In this document: one piece after another, positions 45,552 to 54,035 of the stretch
How positions within the stretch are numbered: the first letter of the stretch is position 1
Layout: every line of letters starts with the position of its first letter
DNA from: JAMXLO01 sp963812075
GTDB lineage: Bacteria > Pseudomonadota > Alphaproteobacteria > Acetobacterales > Acetobacteraceae
Assembly (NCBI GenBank): GCA_963812075.1
Contig: CAWETN010000008.1
Coordinates: 620,001 to 684,000 of the forward strand
Length of the DNA stretch: 64,000 bases
Direction: 5' to 3'
Translations under genes and position numbers: made by a program
The notes under the pieces: model-generated
The model's input: only the letters and a program-made list of their open reading frames with translations
Databases searched by the model: none
What the model was told of the DNA's origin: nothing

Positions 45552-46523
45552 TCAGTAGCCTGCTTGCGCGTAAGGCGCGGTGGCGCCGCGACGATAGACC
45601 AGCAGCGTGCGGCGGTAGGAGACGACCTCGGCGCCGTGCTGATTGCGCGCCCGCGTCGCGACCGAGATGATCCCCTCGCCCGGCCGCGACCGGGACTCGC
45701 GTGCCTCCAGAATGGTCGATTCTGCCTCGATCGTGTCGCCGAACGAGACTGGCGTCGGCAGCTGCACGTCGTGCCAGCCGAGGTTGGCGACCACACGACC
45801 GAAGGTCCGCGTGGTGAGCGCCGTGGTGACCGCGACGACGAGGGTCTCCGGCACCTGCACCTGCGGCGACAGGTCCAGCGAGCGCCAGGCGTGCATCAGC
45901 GATTCCTCGCGGTGGAACGTGCGCTGTGGTGCGTGCACGAAGGTTTCGCCCGGCACGCAGTCCTCGAACCAGAGGCCGGCCTGCTCGACCATCGTGCCGT
46001 CGTCCGCCACATGGTACGCCGCAAAGCGCCCATCGTCCGCCGGGTCGTCGCTCGCGTCGCGCCACTCGATCGCCATGCGGCAGGTGACGCGCGCGACCTC
46101 GGTGTCGTCCGCCTTGTGACCGCGGATCAGGATGCGGATGGTCCCCGCCTCATTCACGTCCAGCACCTCCGATCCGGCATACAGCGTGTCGCCGCCGAAC
46201 AGCGGACCGTTCATTGCGATGTCGTCGAAACCCAGGATCGCGCGCCGGCGCCCGTAGGTCTTGCAGGTCATGCCGATCAGCCGCTGCAGCGTCAGCGTGC
46301 TCACCATCAGCGGTCGCTGCCAGGCGGTCGCCGCGGCGTAGTGCGCGTCGAAGTGCAGCATCGCGCCGTTCAGCGTGTCCAGCGCCTCGTCCGCGTTGTC
46401 CTGCTGCGACAGCGTGACGCCGGGCCGATGGCGAAAGCGCTGGCCGGGGGCGAAATCCTCGAGGTCGAGGCCGATGCGCTGCAGATACCGGTTCTCGCCG
46501 ATCCGATTGTAGGCGCTGAACAT
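45552..46523 (-). CDS. MaoC-like double hot-dog dehydratase
   Basis: This 323-residue protein contains two MaoC-like halves. The first half carries GLDLEDFAPGQRFRHRPGVTL, SQQDNADEALDTLNGAMLHFD and MNGPLFGGDTLYAGSEVL. The second carries FEDCVPGETFVHAPQRTFHRE, VVANLGWHDVQLPTPVSFGD and ESTILEARESRSRPGEG. This is the layout of mesaconyl-CoA hydratase-like enzymes, which add water to an enoyl-CoA. The ATG at 46523 is chosen because the upstream open frame overlaps the divergent dehydrogenase gene. The short divergent gap to that gene suggests shared control. Confidence 0.87.
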   Translation of the reverse strand: MFSAYNRIGENRYLQRIGLDLEDFAPGQRFRHRPGVTLSQQDNADEALDTLNGAMLHFDAHYAAATAWQRPLMVSTLTLQRLIGMTCKTYGRRRAILGFDDIAMNGPLFGGDTLYAGSEVLDVNEAGTIRILIRGHKADDTEVARVTCRMAIEWRDASDDPADDGRFAAYHVADDGTMVEQAGLWFEDCVPGETFVHAPQRTFHREESLMHAWRSLDLSPQVQVPETLVVAVTTALTTRTFGRVVANLGWHDVQLPTPVSFGDTIEAESTILEARESRSRPGEGIISVATRARNQHGAEVVSYRRTLLVYRRGATAPYAQAGY

Positions 46524-46572
46524 GGGACCCTCCTCCGTTGTCCGGCCAGGCCGGCCGCCGCATACTTCAGGC

Positions 46573-47709
46573 ATGACCGATAGCATGATCCTGGATACGA
46601 TCGATGCGTTCCTGGCACGCGACGTCGTGCAGCATGTGCACCGGCTGGAGCACGACGACATCTACCCCGAGGCGATCGTCGCGCGCATGCGCGAACTCGG
46701 TCTGTTCGGCGCCACCATTGCCGCCGAGTACGGCGGGCTCGGTCTGCCCTGCGCAGCCTATGCCGATATTGTCGAGCGCATCGCCCGGGTCTGGATGTCG
46801 CTGACCGGCATCTTCAATTCGCACCTCATCATGTCGGCGATCGTGCAGCGCAACGGCACCGAGGCACAGAAGCGCGCGTTCCTGCCGCGCTTCGCGTCGG
46901 GCGAGTTGCGCGGCGGACTGGCACTGACCGAGCCCGACTGCGGCACCGATCTGCAGGCGATCCGCGTCACTGCCCGACGTGACGGCGATGCGTATGTGGT
47001 GAACGGCACCAAGACCTGGATCAGCAACGGCATATACGGCTCTTGCTTCGCTCTGCTGGTGAAGACCGATCTCGCCGCCGAGCCGCGCCATCGCGGCATG
47101 AGCATGCTGCTGGCGGAAAAGGGTCCGGGCTTCACCGTCAGCCGCAAGCTGGAGAAGCTGGGCTACCGGGGCATCGACAGCGCGGAGCTGGTGTTCAGCG
47201 ACTATCGCGTTCCAGCCGACCGGCTGATCGGCGGGGAAGAAGGCCGCGGTCTGCAGCACGCATTGTCTGGGCTCGAGCTTGGCCGCATCAACGTCGCCGC
47301 GCGCGGTGTCGGCATCGCGCAGGCGGCGCTGGATGAGTCGCTGCGCTATGCCCAGCTGCGCAAGACGTTCGGCGTGCCGATCGCGCAGCATCAGGCCATC
47401 CAGCTGAAGCTCGCCGACATGGCGACGCGCACCGAGGCCTCGCGCCTGCTGGTGCGCCGCGCCGCCGAGTTGTACGACCGTGGCGATCGCTGCGACATGG
47501 AGGCCGGCATGGCCAAGCTGTTCGCCACCGAGACGGCGCTGGAAAACGCCACCGAGGCGATGCGCGTGCATGGCGGCTACGGCTATTCCACCGAATTCCC
47601 GGTGGAGCGGCTGTACCGCGATGCGCCGCTGCTGGTGATCGGCGAGGGCACCAACGAGCTGCAGCGGCTGATCATCGCCCGCCAGCTCGTCGCGCGGAAT
47701 CCCGCGTGA
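46573..47709 (+). CDS. Acyl-CoA dehydrogenase
   Basis: This 378-residue flavoprotein has the three-domain acyl-CoA dehydrogenase fold. FAD and substrate are bound through LALTEPDCGTDLQAI and KTWISNGIYGS. The C-terminal domain has RKTFGVPIAQHQAIQLKLAD, EAMRVHGGYGYSTEFPVERL and the GEGTNELQ end. The catalytic base normally lies near the YRDAPLLVIGEGT segment. Start at 46573 gives MTDSMILDTIDAFL. Its stop overlaps the CoA-transferase start, so dehydrogenation and CoA activation are probably coupled steps for one acid. Confidence 0.93.
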   Translation: MTDSMILDTIDAFLARDVVQHVHRLEHDDIYPEAIVARMRELGLFGATIAAEYGGLGLPCAAYADIVERIARVWMSLTGIFNSHLIMSAIVQRNGTEAQKRAFLPRFASGELRGGLALTEPDCGTDLQAIRVTARRDGDAYVVNGTKTWISNGIYGSCFALLVKTDLAAEPRHRGMSMLLAEKGPGFTVSRKLEKLGYRGIDSAELVFSDYRVPADRLIGGEEGRGLQHALSGLELGRINVAARGVGIAQAALDESLRYAQLRKTFGVPIAQHQAIQLKLADMATRTEASRLLVRRAAELYDRGDRCDMEAGMAKLFATETALENATEAMRVHGGYGYSTEFPVERLYRDAPLLVIGEGTNELQRLIIARQLVARNPA

Positions 47710-48893
47710 TGCTGCCGCTCGCGGGCGTGCGCATCCTGGCGGTGGAGCAGTACGGTGCGGGGCCGTTCGGCTCCATGCAGCTTGCCGACATGGGCGCCGA
47801 GGTGATCAAGATCGAGAACCCGGCCGAGGGCGGCGACGTCAGCCGGTCGGTCGGGCCATATTTCCTGGGCGAGCACGACAGCCATTTCTTCCAGGCGTTC
47901 AACCGCAACAAACGCTCCATCACACTGAACCTGCGTGCACCGGAAGCGCGGCGCGTGCTGCACGATCTGGCGGCGACTGCGGATGCGGTGCTAGACAACC
48001 TGCGCGGTGATCAGCCGCCGCGGCTGGGCGTGACCTACAACCAACTGAAGGATGCCAATCCGCGCATTGTGTGCGCGCACCTGTCTGCGTACGGCCGCGA
48101 GGGTGCGCGCGCGTCGTGGCCCGGCTACGACTACCTGATGCAGGCGGAAGCCGGCTACCTGTCGCTGACCGGCGAGCCGGATCAGCCGCCGGCACGATTC
48201 GGCCTGTCGATCGTGGACATGATGGCGGGAGTTTATGCGGCGACCGCGCTGCTTGGCGGCATCGTGTCGGCACGCGCAACGGGTATCGGCCGCGACGTCG
48301 ATATCAGCCTGTTCGACACCGCGCTGGCGAATCTCAACTACCTGGCTGCGTGGTTCCTGAACGGCGGGCACGCTCAGGGCCGCGAGCCGCGCGGTGCACA
48401 TCCGTCGCTGACGCCGAGCCAGCTGTATCGCACTGCGGACGGCTGGATCTTCATCATGTGCAACAAGCAGAAGTTCTGGCCAATGCTGTGCGAGAAGGTC
48501 GGGCATCCCGAGTGGTCGGACGATCCGCGCTTCGCCGGCTTCAAGGCGCGGCTGGAGAACCGTGCCGAACTGACCCGGATGCTGGATGCGGCGTTGTCCG
48601 CTAGGGGCACGTCCGCCTGGCTCGAGCATTTCGCCGGCGCGGTTCCCGCGGCTCCCGTGAACGACATCGCGCGGGCGTTCGGGTCGGAGTTCGTCACGCG
48701 GGAAGATCGCCTGTGGGAGTACGGACATCCGGCCGGTCCCTTCCGCATGGTGGCACCGGCGTTCCGCTTTCCGGACGAGGCGATGCCGCGCAACGGGGCA
48801 CCGGCGCTTGGTGTGGACACCGACACCGTGCTGGCTGAACTGGGCTACGACACGGACCGGATCACAGCACTGCGCGCGGCGGGCGTTATCTGA
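47709..48893 (+). CDS. CaiB/BaiF-family (class III) CoA-transferase
   Basis: This 394-residue protein moves CoA between carboxylic acids. Family features are LPLAGVRILAVEQYGAGPFGS, LADMGAEVIKIENP, FFQAFNRNKRSITLNL and the region FGLSIVDMMAGVYAATALLGG, which carries the conserved aspartate that forms the acyl-enzyme. GRDVDISLFDTALANLNY follows. A GTG codon at 47706 overlaps the ATG at 47709; either could start translation next to the upstream stop. The preceding acyl-CoA dehydrogenase would oxidise the CoA ester it forms (inference). Confidence 0.92.
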   Translation: MLPLAGVRILAVEQYGAGPFGSMQLADMGAEVIKIENPAEGGDVSRSVGPYFLGEHDSHFFQAFNRNKRSITLNLRAPEARRVLHDLAATADAVLDNLRGDQPPRLGVTYNQLKDANPRIVCAHLSAYGREGARASWPGYDYLMQAEAGYLSLTGEPDQPPARFGLSIVDMMAGVYAATALLGGIVSARATGIGRDVDISLFDTALANLNYLAAWFLNGGHAQGREPRGAHPSLTPSQLYRTADGWIFIMCNKQKFWPMLCEKVGHPEWSDDPRFAGFKARLENRAELTRMLDAALSARGTSAWLEHFAGAVPAAPVNDIARAFGSEFVTREDRLWEYGHPAGPFRMVAPAFRFPDEAMPRNGAPALGVDTDTVLAELGYDTDRITALRAAGVI

Positions 48894-48895
48894 TT

Positions 48896-49351
48896 TTAGC
48901 TCCGCGGCGTGGCGTGGGGTTCCAGCCAGCCCATGGCGGAATCCGGCTCGCAATCGGTGGTCCTCAAGTACGGCTTGATGTCGATCAGCGCTGTCCCATC
49001 GATGCAATCGAGATAGCGAACCTTCAGCGTATCGGGCGTGTCGAAACCATCGAACGCCACCACCGACAACCCGATCGGGTTCGGTCGCCGCGGCCCGCGG
49101 GTCGCGAATACGCCGCGCGGGTGCGCATCGAACGGCGGCGTGAACACAAGCTGGGGTACGCGCGCCTCACCGAGCCAGTAGAGCAGGATCAGGTGGGAGA
49201 ATCCCTCGATGCTGCGCAGGCCTTCGACGAACTCCGGCAACACCACCGCTGTGCACAGCGGCGCCGGATCGGGCTGTCGGCCATTGCGCGGACAGTCGGC
49301 AATATTCCGCCACGGCGTATGTAGCGTGCCGATCGCGCGGACCGCGAACAT
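48896..49351 (-). CDS. trmO: tRNA m6t6A37 methyltransferase TrmO
   Basis: This 151-residue protein of the TsaA/VirR-like family methylates N6 of threonylcarbamoyladenosine at tRNA position 37. The conserved parts are AIGTLHTPW near the start, GFSHLILLYWL, and the hallmark ATRGPRRPNPIGLSVV. LDCIDGTALIDIKPYL is the end of the barrel-like domain. The ATG at 49351 is chosen because it matches the family start and overlaps the threonine aldolase stop. The open frame extends further upstream only because it runs through the aldolase gene. Confidence 0.92.
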   Translation of the reverse strand: MFAVRAIGTLHTPWRNIADCPRNGRQPDPAPLCTAVVLPEFVEGLRSIEGFSHLILLYWLGEARVPQLVFTPPFDAHPRGVFATRGPRRPNPIGLSVVAFDGFDTPDTLKVRYLDCIDGTALIDIKPYLRTTDCEPDSAMGWLEPHATPRS

Positions 49352-50416
49352 CAGGCCGCGTTGACCGCCCGCTTCATCACCGACAGCGCCTCGTCCACCT
49401 GTGCCGCCGCCACGTCGAGATGCAGGCAGGCGCGCCCGCGGTACTTGCCCGAGGTGGAGACCAGCACGCCTTCCTTGCGCAACTTTCCGGCAAAGGCGTC
49501 GGCCGTCATGCCGGTGCCTTGAGTGTCGAAGAATACCAGGTTGGTTTCCGGCATCTCCACCGTAATGCCCTGGATCTGCGCCATGCCGCGTGCCAGCGAT
49601 TTCGCATTGGCATGGTCGTCGGCCAGGCGGTCGATGTTGTGCTCCAGCGCATAGATGCACGCTGCGGCGCACATGCCGCCCTGCCGCATCGAGCCGCCGA
49701 GCCGCTGCTTCCACCGCCATGCCTGGCCGATGAACTCGCTCGATCCGGCCAACACGGCACCCAAAGGTGCAGCCAGGCCCTTGGTGAAATCCAACCACAC
49801 CGAATCGCAGCCGTCGGTGAGATCGGTCGCCGGCACGCCCAGCGCCACCGCAGCATTCATCAGCCGCGCGCCGTCCATGTGGGTGGACAGCCCGTGCGCA
49901 TGCGCCGCCTGGGTCACCGCATGCAGCGCCTCGACGCTCCAGCACGCGCCGCCGCCGCGGTTGGCGGTCTGCTCCACCTCCACCAGGCGCTGTGTCGGCG
50001 AATAGCGCGACACCGGCCGGATCGCCTCTTCCAGCGTATCGACGCTGAACATGCCGCGCTCGCCCTTGAGGCCGAGGATGAGCGCGCCGGCGATCGCCGC
50101 CGATCCGCCGCCCTCGCTGGACAGGATGTGCGACGACTCGTGCGCCAGGATCTCCTCACCGGGCCTGCAGTGAGTTCGCGAGCGCCACCTGGTTGCACAT
50201 CGTGCCCGACGGCAGAAACACCGCCGCTTCCTTGCCCAGCAGCGCGGCGGTCCGGTCGCACAGTTCCCATACCGTCGGGTCGGAGCCCATCTGCTCGTCA
50301 CCGACCTCTGCCTCCAGCATCGCCTCCTTCATGGCGCGCGACGGCTTGGTCTGCGTGTCGGACGACAGGTTGACGCGGACCGGAATGGAGAAGTCAAACC
50401 GCTTCGGCTCATACAT
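49351..50416 (-). CDS. Low-specificity threonine aldolase, one frame break
   Basis: The restored product is about 354 residues. This fold-type I PLP enzyme splits beta-hydroxy amino acids such as threonine into glycine and an aldehyde. The N-terminal part has VNLSSDTQTKPSRAMKEAM, VGDEQMGSDPTVWELCDR and EAAVFLPSGTMCNQVAL. The second part has EEILAHESSHIL, GLSTHMDGARLMNAA and the PLP lysine in VWLDFTKGLAAPLGAVLAG. The frame changes near 50168, between ANSL and the CRPGEEI that follows. No residues of the domain seem lost, so a single-base error is likely. The stop overlaps trmO. Confidence 0.88.
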
Positions 50417-50425
50417 GGCGGAACC

Positions 50426-51385
50426 TCAACTGATCTTGCGCAGCTTGCGCAGGCAGCGCACCCCGTCGGGGATTGGCTGGTCGGCGAAATACTGTGGCCA
50501 CAGTGTGCGGGACACCTCGCCGATGTAGATGTCGCCGCGCGAATCGGCGCACAGCCCGTGCGGTCCGATGTAGTCCGTGGGACCGGTGCCGGGATGCAAA
50601 CCGCCGATGCGCGTCAGCAGGTTGCCCTTGTTGTCGATGATCGAGAGGCGCGGCCCCAGGTTCGGGTAGTTGCGGTTGGTCCGCGTCGCCGGGCCAAGCT
50701 CGCCGACATAGCAGATCGGGCAGGAGCAGTACGGCATGAAGATGCCGCACGGCCGATGCAGGTTGTTGAACTGCGTCTCGTACTTGCCGTTGCCGTCGAA
50801 CACCTGGATGCGGTGGTTCTCGCGGTCCGCCACATACACCCAGCCGTCCGGATCGCAGGAGATGTTGTGCACCAGGTTGAACTGGCCCGGCTCGGCGCCC
50901 GACTCGCCCCATGACATCAGCAACTTCCCGTCCGGCGAGTATTTGTGGACGCACGGGTTGCCGTAGCCGTCGGAGACGTAGATGTCGCCCTTCGGCGACA
51001 GTGCGGTGTGGGTGCAGCGGTGGAACGGCTGGCGGCTCATGAACGGCGCCGGCTTGCCGGGCGTGCCCAAGGTCAGCAGTACCTTGCCTTCGAGCGTGCA
51101 CTTACGCACGGAATGATCGCCATCGTCGGTCAGGAACACCGTGTCGTCGGGCGCCATGTGCAGGCCGTGCGCACGGGGAAACAGACCTTCGCCCCAAGCG
51201 CGCAGGAAGTTGCCCTCACGGTCGAACACCATCATCGGATGCTCGCCGCGGTTGAACACGTAGACATTGTCTTGCTTGTCGACGCCGACTGCGCCGACCT
51301 CGTGCAGCGACCAGCCGGGCGGCACCTTCGCCCAGTCGTCGATCTGCTCGTACCGGTAGTCGCCGCTTCCGACGATGATCGCCAT
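50426..51385 (-). CDS. NHL-repeat beta-propeller protein, amidating-lyase-like
   Basis: This 319-residue protein is built of NHL-type blades: GVDKQDNVYVFNRGEHPMMV, LHMAPDDTVFLTDDGDHSV, LSPKGDIYVSDGYGNPCVHK, CDPDGWVYVADRENHRIQVF and CADSRGDIYIGEV. It resembles the peptidyl-alpha-hydroxyglycine amidating-lyase-like group in bacteria. No signal peptide is seen, which is unusual for a secreted lyase relative. The cysteine-rich stretch FMPYCSCPICYVG is notable and could bind a metal. It is ten bases upstream of threonine aldolase. The function is unknown. Confidence 0.83.
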   Translation of the reverse strand: MAIIVGSGDYRYEQIDDWAKVPPGWSLHEVGAVGVDKQDNVYVFNRGEHPMMVFDREGNFLRAWGEGLFPRAHGLHMAPDDTVFLTDDGDHSVRKCTLEGKVLLTLGTPGKPAPFMSRQPFHRCTHTALSPKGDIYVSDGYGNPCVHKYSPDGKLLMSWGESGAEPGQFNLVHNISCDPDGWVYVADRENHRIQVFDGNGKYETQFNNLHRPCGIFMPYCSCPICYVGELGPATRTNRNYPNLGPRLSIIDNKGNLLTRIGGLHPGTGPTDYIGPHGLCADSRGDIYIGEVSRTLWPQYFADQPIPDGVRCLRKLRKIS

Positions 51386-51402
51386 GGTCTTCTCCCCCAG
51401 AC

Positions 51403-52914
51403 TCAGGCCGGGCGCTCCAGCTGTGGATAGCTCACGTCCAGCTGTTCCAGATACGTGTCGTATTTGTCCGCCTCATAATAGAACGGCCGCATCAGCGGGC
51501 GGAACTTGTCCATTGCGACCTGGTTGAGATCGACCGGCGGCCTGTCGTCCTTGCCGATGAATGGCTCGTACTGCTTGTCCTTGGTCTGAACATCGGTGAA
51601 ATAGCGCTTTGTCTCGCTGATCAGCTCCGGCTTCAGCAGCAGGTCGAGCACCGTGGCGGCCACCACCTTGGCGCCGCACACGACGCCCTTGTGCGCGATC
51701 GGCGTCGCCATCGCCATCGCGTTGGACCAGTGATGGCCCGGCAGGTTGCGCATGTTCGCCGGATAGCGAAGCTGCACGGTCGGCACCACCCAGGACACGT
51801 CGCCGATGTCGTCGGTGCCGGGGCTGAATGGTTCGGTGGTGATCGGCGCGTGCTGCTTCGTCAGCCCCACCGGCTCGCCGTCCGCCGCGCGCTGCACCGC
51901 GCGGGCGAAGACCTCGTCCTCCTCGGTCCAGGTCGGCACGCCGATCTGCTCGATGTTCGCCTGCAGTGTCTCCGCCAGCACCCTGTTGTAGTGACGCGGC
52001 CACGAGGCGCCGAGAATGCGGCGGGTCACTTCGGTGTCGGTCATCATCGCCGCGCCATCGGCGATGCGGTTGCAGATGCCGAAGTTCTTGCGGACGTTCT
52101 CCACATCCGTCTCGCGTATGTAGTACCAGACCTTCGCCAGCGCCGGCACGACGTTCGGCTGCTCGCCGCCGTACGTAATGATGTAGTGCGAGCGCTGTTC
52201 GGGGCGCAGGTGCTCGCGCCGGACGTTCCAGCCCATGTTCATCAGCTCGACCGCGTCGAGTGCGCTGCGTCCGCGCCACGGTGCGGCGGCGGCGTGCGCG
52301 GATGCGCCGTGGAACGCATATTCCACCGAGATCAGCCCGCCGGCGCCGCGCACCTCGCCCCAGCCGGTCTCCAGGTTAGCGCCGACATGGGTGAACAGCA
52401 CCGCATCGACGCCGTCGAACATGCCGTCGCGCACCTGGAACGCCTTGCCGGCCAGCAGTTCCTCGGCGATGCCCGGCCACAGCATCAGCGTGCCTGGCAG
52501 GCCCTCGTTCTGCATCAGCTCCTTCAGTGCGAGGGCTGCGGCGATGTTGACCGCCTGGCCCGAGTTGTGGCCCTCGCCGTGCCCCGGACCGCCCTCGACC
52601 AGTGGCTCGTGGTAAGCGACGCCAGGCTTCTGCGATACGTTCGGCAGCGCGTCGGTGTCGGAGCCAAGAGCGATCACCGGCCCGCCGGAGCCCCAGCGCG
52701 CCACCCAGCCGGTCGGCATGCCAGCCACGCCGCGCTCGACCTTGAAGCCGTGGCGCTCAAGCGTTGCGGTCAGATACTTGGAAGTCTCCACCTCGTGGAA
52801 GCCGAGTTCGCCGAACGAGAACAGGCTGTCGTTGATCACCTGCGCGAGCTTTGCGTGTTCGTTCACCAGCTCGATCACGCGCGTCTTCAGCATGCCGGTG
52901 TTCACGTCGTTCAT
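51403..52914 (-). CDS. M20-family amidohydrolase (AbgB-like)
   Basis: This 503-residue protein belongs to the M20 metallopeptidase/amidohydrolase group related to aminobenzoyl-glutamate hydrolase subunit B. Substrate-side motifs are ALGSDTDALPNVSQKPG and GPGHGEGHNSGQAVNIAA, in which the histidines and acidic residues bind metal. A dimerisation domain follows (EYAFHGASAHAAAAPWRG) and a later SPGTDDIGDVSWVVPTVQ. It hydrolyses an N-acyl or peptide bond of an unknown substrate. It shares the strand and close spacing of the NHL-repeat gene. Confidence 0.87.
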   Translation of the reverse strand: MNDVNTGMLKTRVIELVNEHAKLAQVINDSLFSFGELGFHEVETSKYLTATLERHGFKVERGVAGMPTGWVARWGSGGPVIALGSDTDALPNVSQKPGVAYHEPLVEGGPGHGEGHNSGQAVNIAAALALKELMQNEGLPGTLMLWPGIAEELLAGKAFQVRDGMFDGVDAVLFTHVGANLETGWGEVRGAGGLISVEYAFHGASAHAAAAPWRGRSALDAVELMNMGWNVRREHLRPEQRSHYIITYGGEQPNVVPALAKVWYYIRETDVENVRKNFGICNRIADGAAMMTDTEVTRRILGASWPRHYNRVLAETLQANIEQIGVPTWTEEDEVFARAVQRAADGEPVGLTKQHAPITTEPFSPGTDDIGDVSWVVPTVQLRYPANMRNLPGHHWSNAMAMATPIAHKGVVCGAKVVAATVLDLLLKPELISETKRYFTDVQTKDKQYEPFIGKDDRPPVDLNQVAMDKFRPLMRPFYYEADKYDTYLEQLDVSYPQLERPA

Positions 52915-52985
52915 CGGCCGTCATCCGCCCCACATGACATGGAATTCAATCTGTACCATGCTGCCTGATTGATGGAAAGCCGCGC

Positions 52986-54035
52986 ATGAAATTCAGCAAC
53001 TTCCTGTTCCCCGAAAGCCGCGATCCTGCCGACGATGGCCGGGTGATCGACGAGACGCTGCGCGAGGCGCGGCTGACCGACGAACTGGGCTTCGACGTGA
53101 TCTGGCTGGCCGAGCATCATTTCGACGGCATCTGCGCCTATGTCGATCCGGTGAGCTTCGCCGCCGCGCTGGCGGTGGCGACGCAGCGGGCGAAGATCGG
53201 CTTTGCCGTGGCACAGATGTCGCTGCACCATCCGATCCGCATGGCGGAGCAGCTGGCGCTCATCGACCACATCAGCCAGGGGCGGCTGATCGTCGGCCTG
53301 GGGCGCGGCACCGCCTACAACATCTACGACTACCAGGGCTACGGCCTCGACCACACCGAGGCGCAGGCGCGCTTCGAGGAAGCCGAGGCGATCATGTTCC
53401 AGGCGTGGCGCGGCGAGAAGTTCGAACACCGCGGCAGGTTCTGGGACATCAAGGTGCCGATGCTGCGCCCCCGACCGTTCACGCGACCGCATCCCACTGT
53501 GATCCGCTCGGCGTCGAGCGAGGAAGGGATGCTGCACATCGCGCAACAGGGCCGGCCGTTCATGATGAACGTGCAGTCGAACGAGGTGACGCGCCAGCGC
53601 ATGGAGCTGTACCGGCGCACGCTGCGCGAGTCGGGCATGGACGATGCAGCGGTGGCGCGCAACGTCGAGCAATGCTGGGTGTGGCGCAATGTGTTCGTCG
53701 CCGAGACGGATGCGGAGGCCGAACGCATCGCGATCCCCGCCTTCGAGGCGATGCACGAGCACCGCACGGCGATGCGCCGGCGCGTGTTCGAGGAACAGGG
53801 GGTGTCGATCGTGCCGATGCCCGCACCGGGCACGGTGCCGGCAGCGCGGATGGTGGTGGAGCATTCGCTGATCTACGGCTCGCCGGCGACGGTGGCGGAG
53901 AAGCTCGCGGCGGTCGACGCGATCGGCGTCGGCGGCGCGATCATGCAGTTCAGGCTCGGACCGATGGCGTACGACGACGTGGCACAGAGCCTGACGCTGT
54001 TCATGCAGAAGGTGGCGCCAGCACTCGGCGCCTAG
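52986..54035 (+). CDS. LLM-class flavin-dependent oxidoreductase
   Basis: This 349-residue luciferase-like monooxygenase uses reduced flavin to oxygenate or oxidise a substrate. It has the TIM-barrel start MKFSNFLFPESRDPADDG, GFDVIWLAEHHFDGI, AFAAALAVATQRAKIGFAV-type strand positions, and GRLIVGLGRGTAYNIYDYQG. The C-terminus VGGAIMQFRLGPMAYDDVAQSLTL is typical. A GGAAAG site precedes the ATG. It is divergent from the M20 gene and its stop overlaps the stop of the convergent ThDP enzyme gene by four bases. Substrate unknown. Confidence 0.9.
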   Translation: MKFSNFLFPESRDPADDGRVIDETLREARLTDELGFDVIWLAEHHFDGICAYVDPVSFAAALAVATQRAKIGFAVAQMSLHHPIRMAEQLALIDHISQGRLIVGLGRGTAYNIYDYQGYGLDHTEAQARFEEAEAIMFQAWRGEKFEHRGRFWDIKVPMLRPRPFTRPHPTVIRSASSEEGMLHIAQQGRPFMMNVQSNEVTRQRMELYRRTLRESGMDDAAVARNVEQCWVWRNVFVAETDAEAERIAIPAFEAMHEHRTAMRRRVFEEQGVSIVPMPAPGTVPAARMVVEHSLIYGSPATVAEKLAAVDAIGVGGAIMQFRLGPMAYDDVAQSLTLFMQKVAPALGA

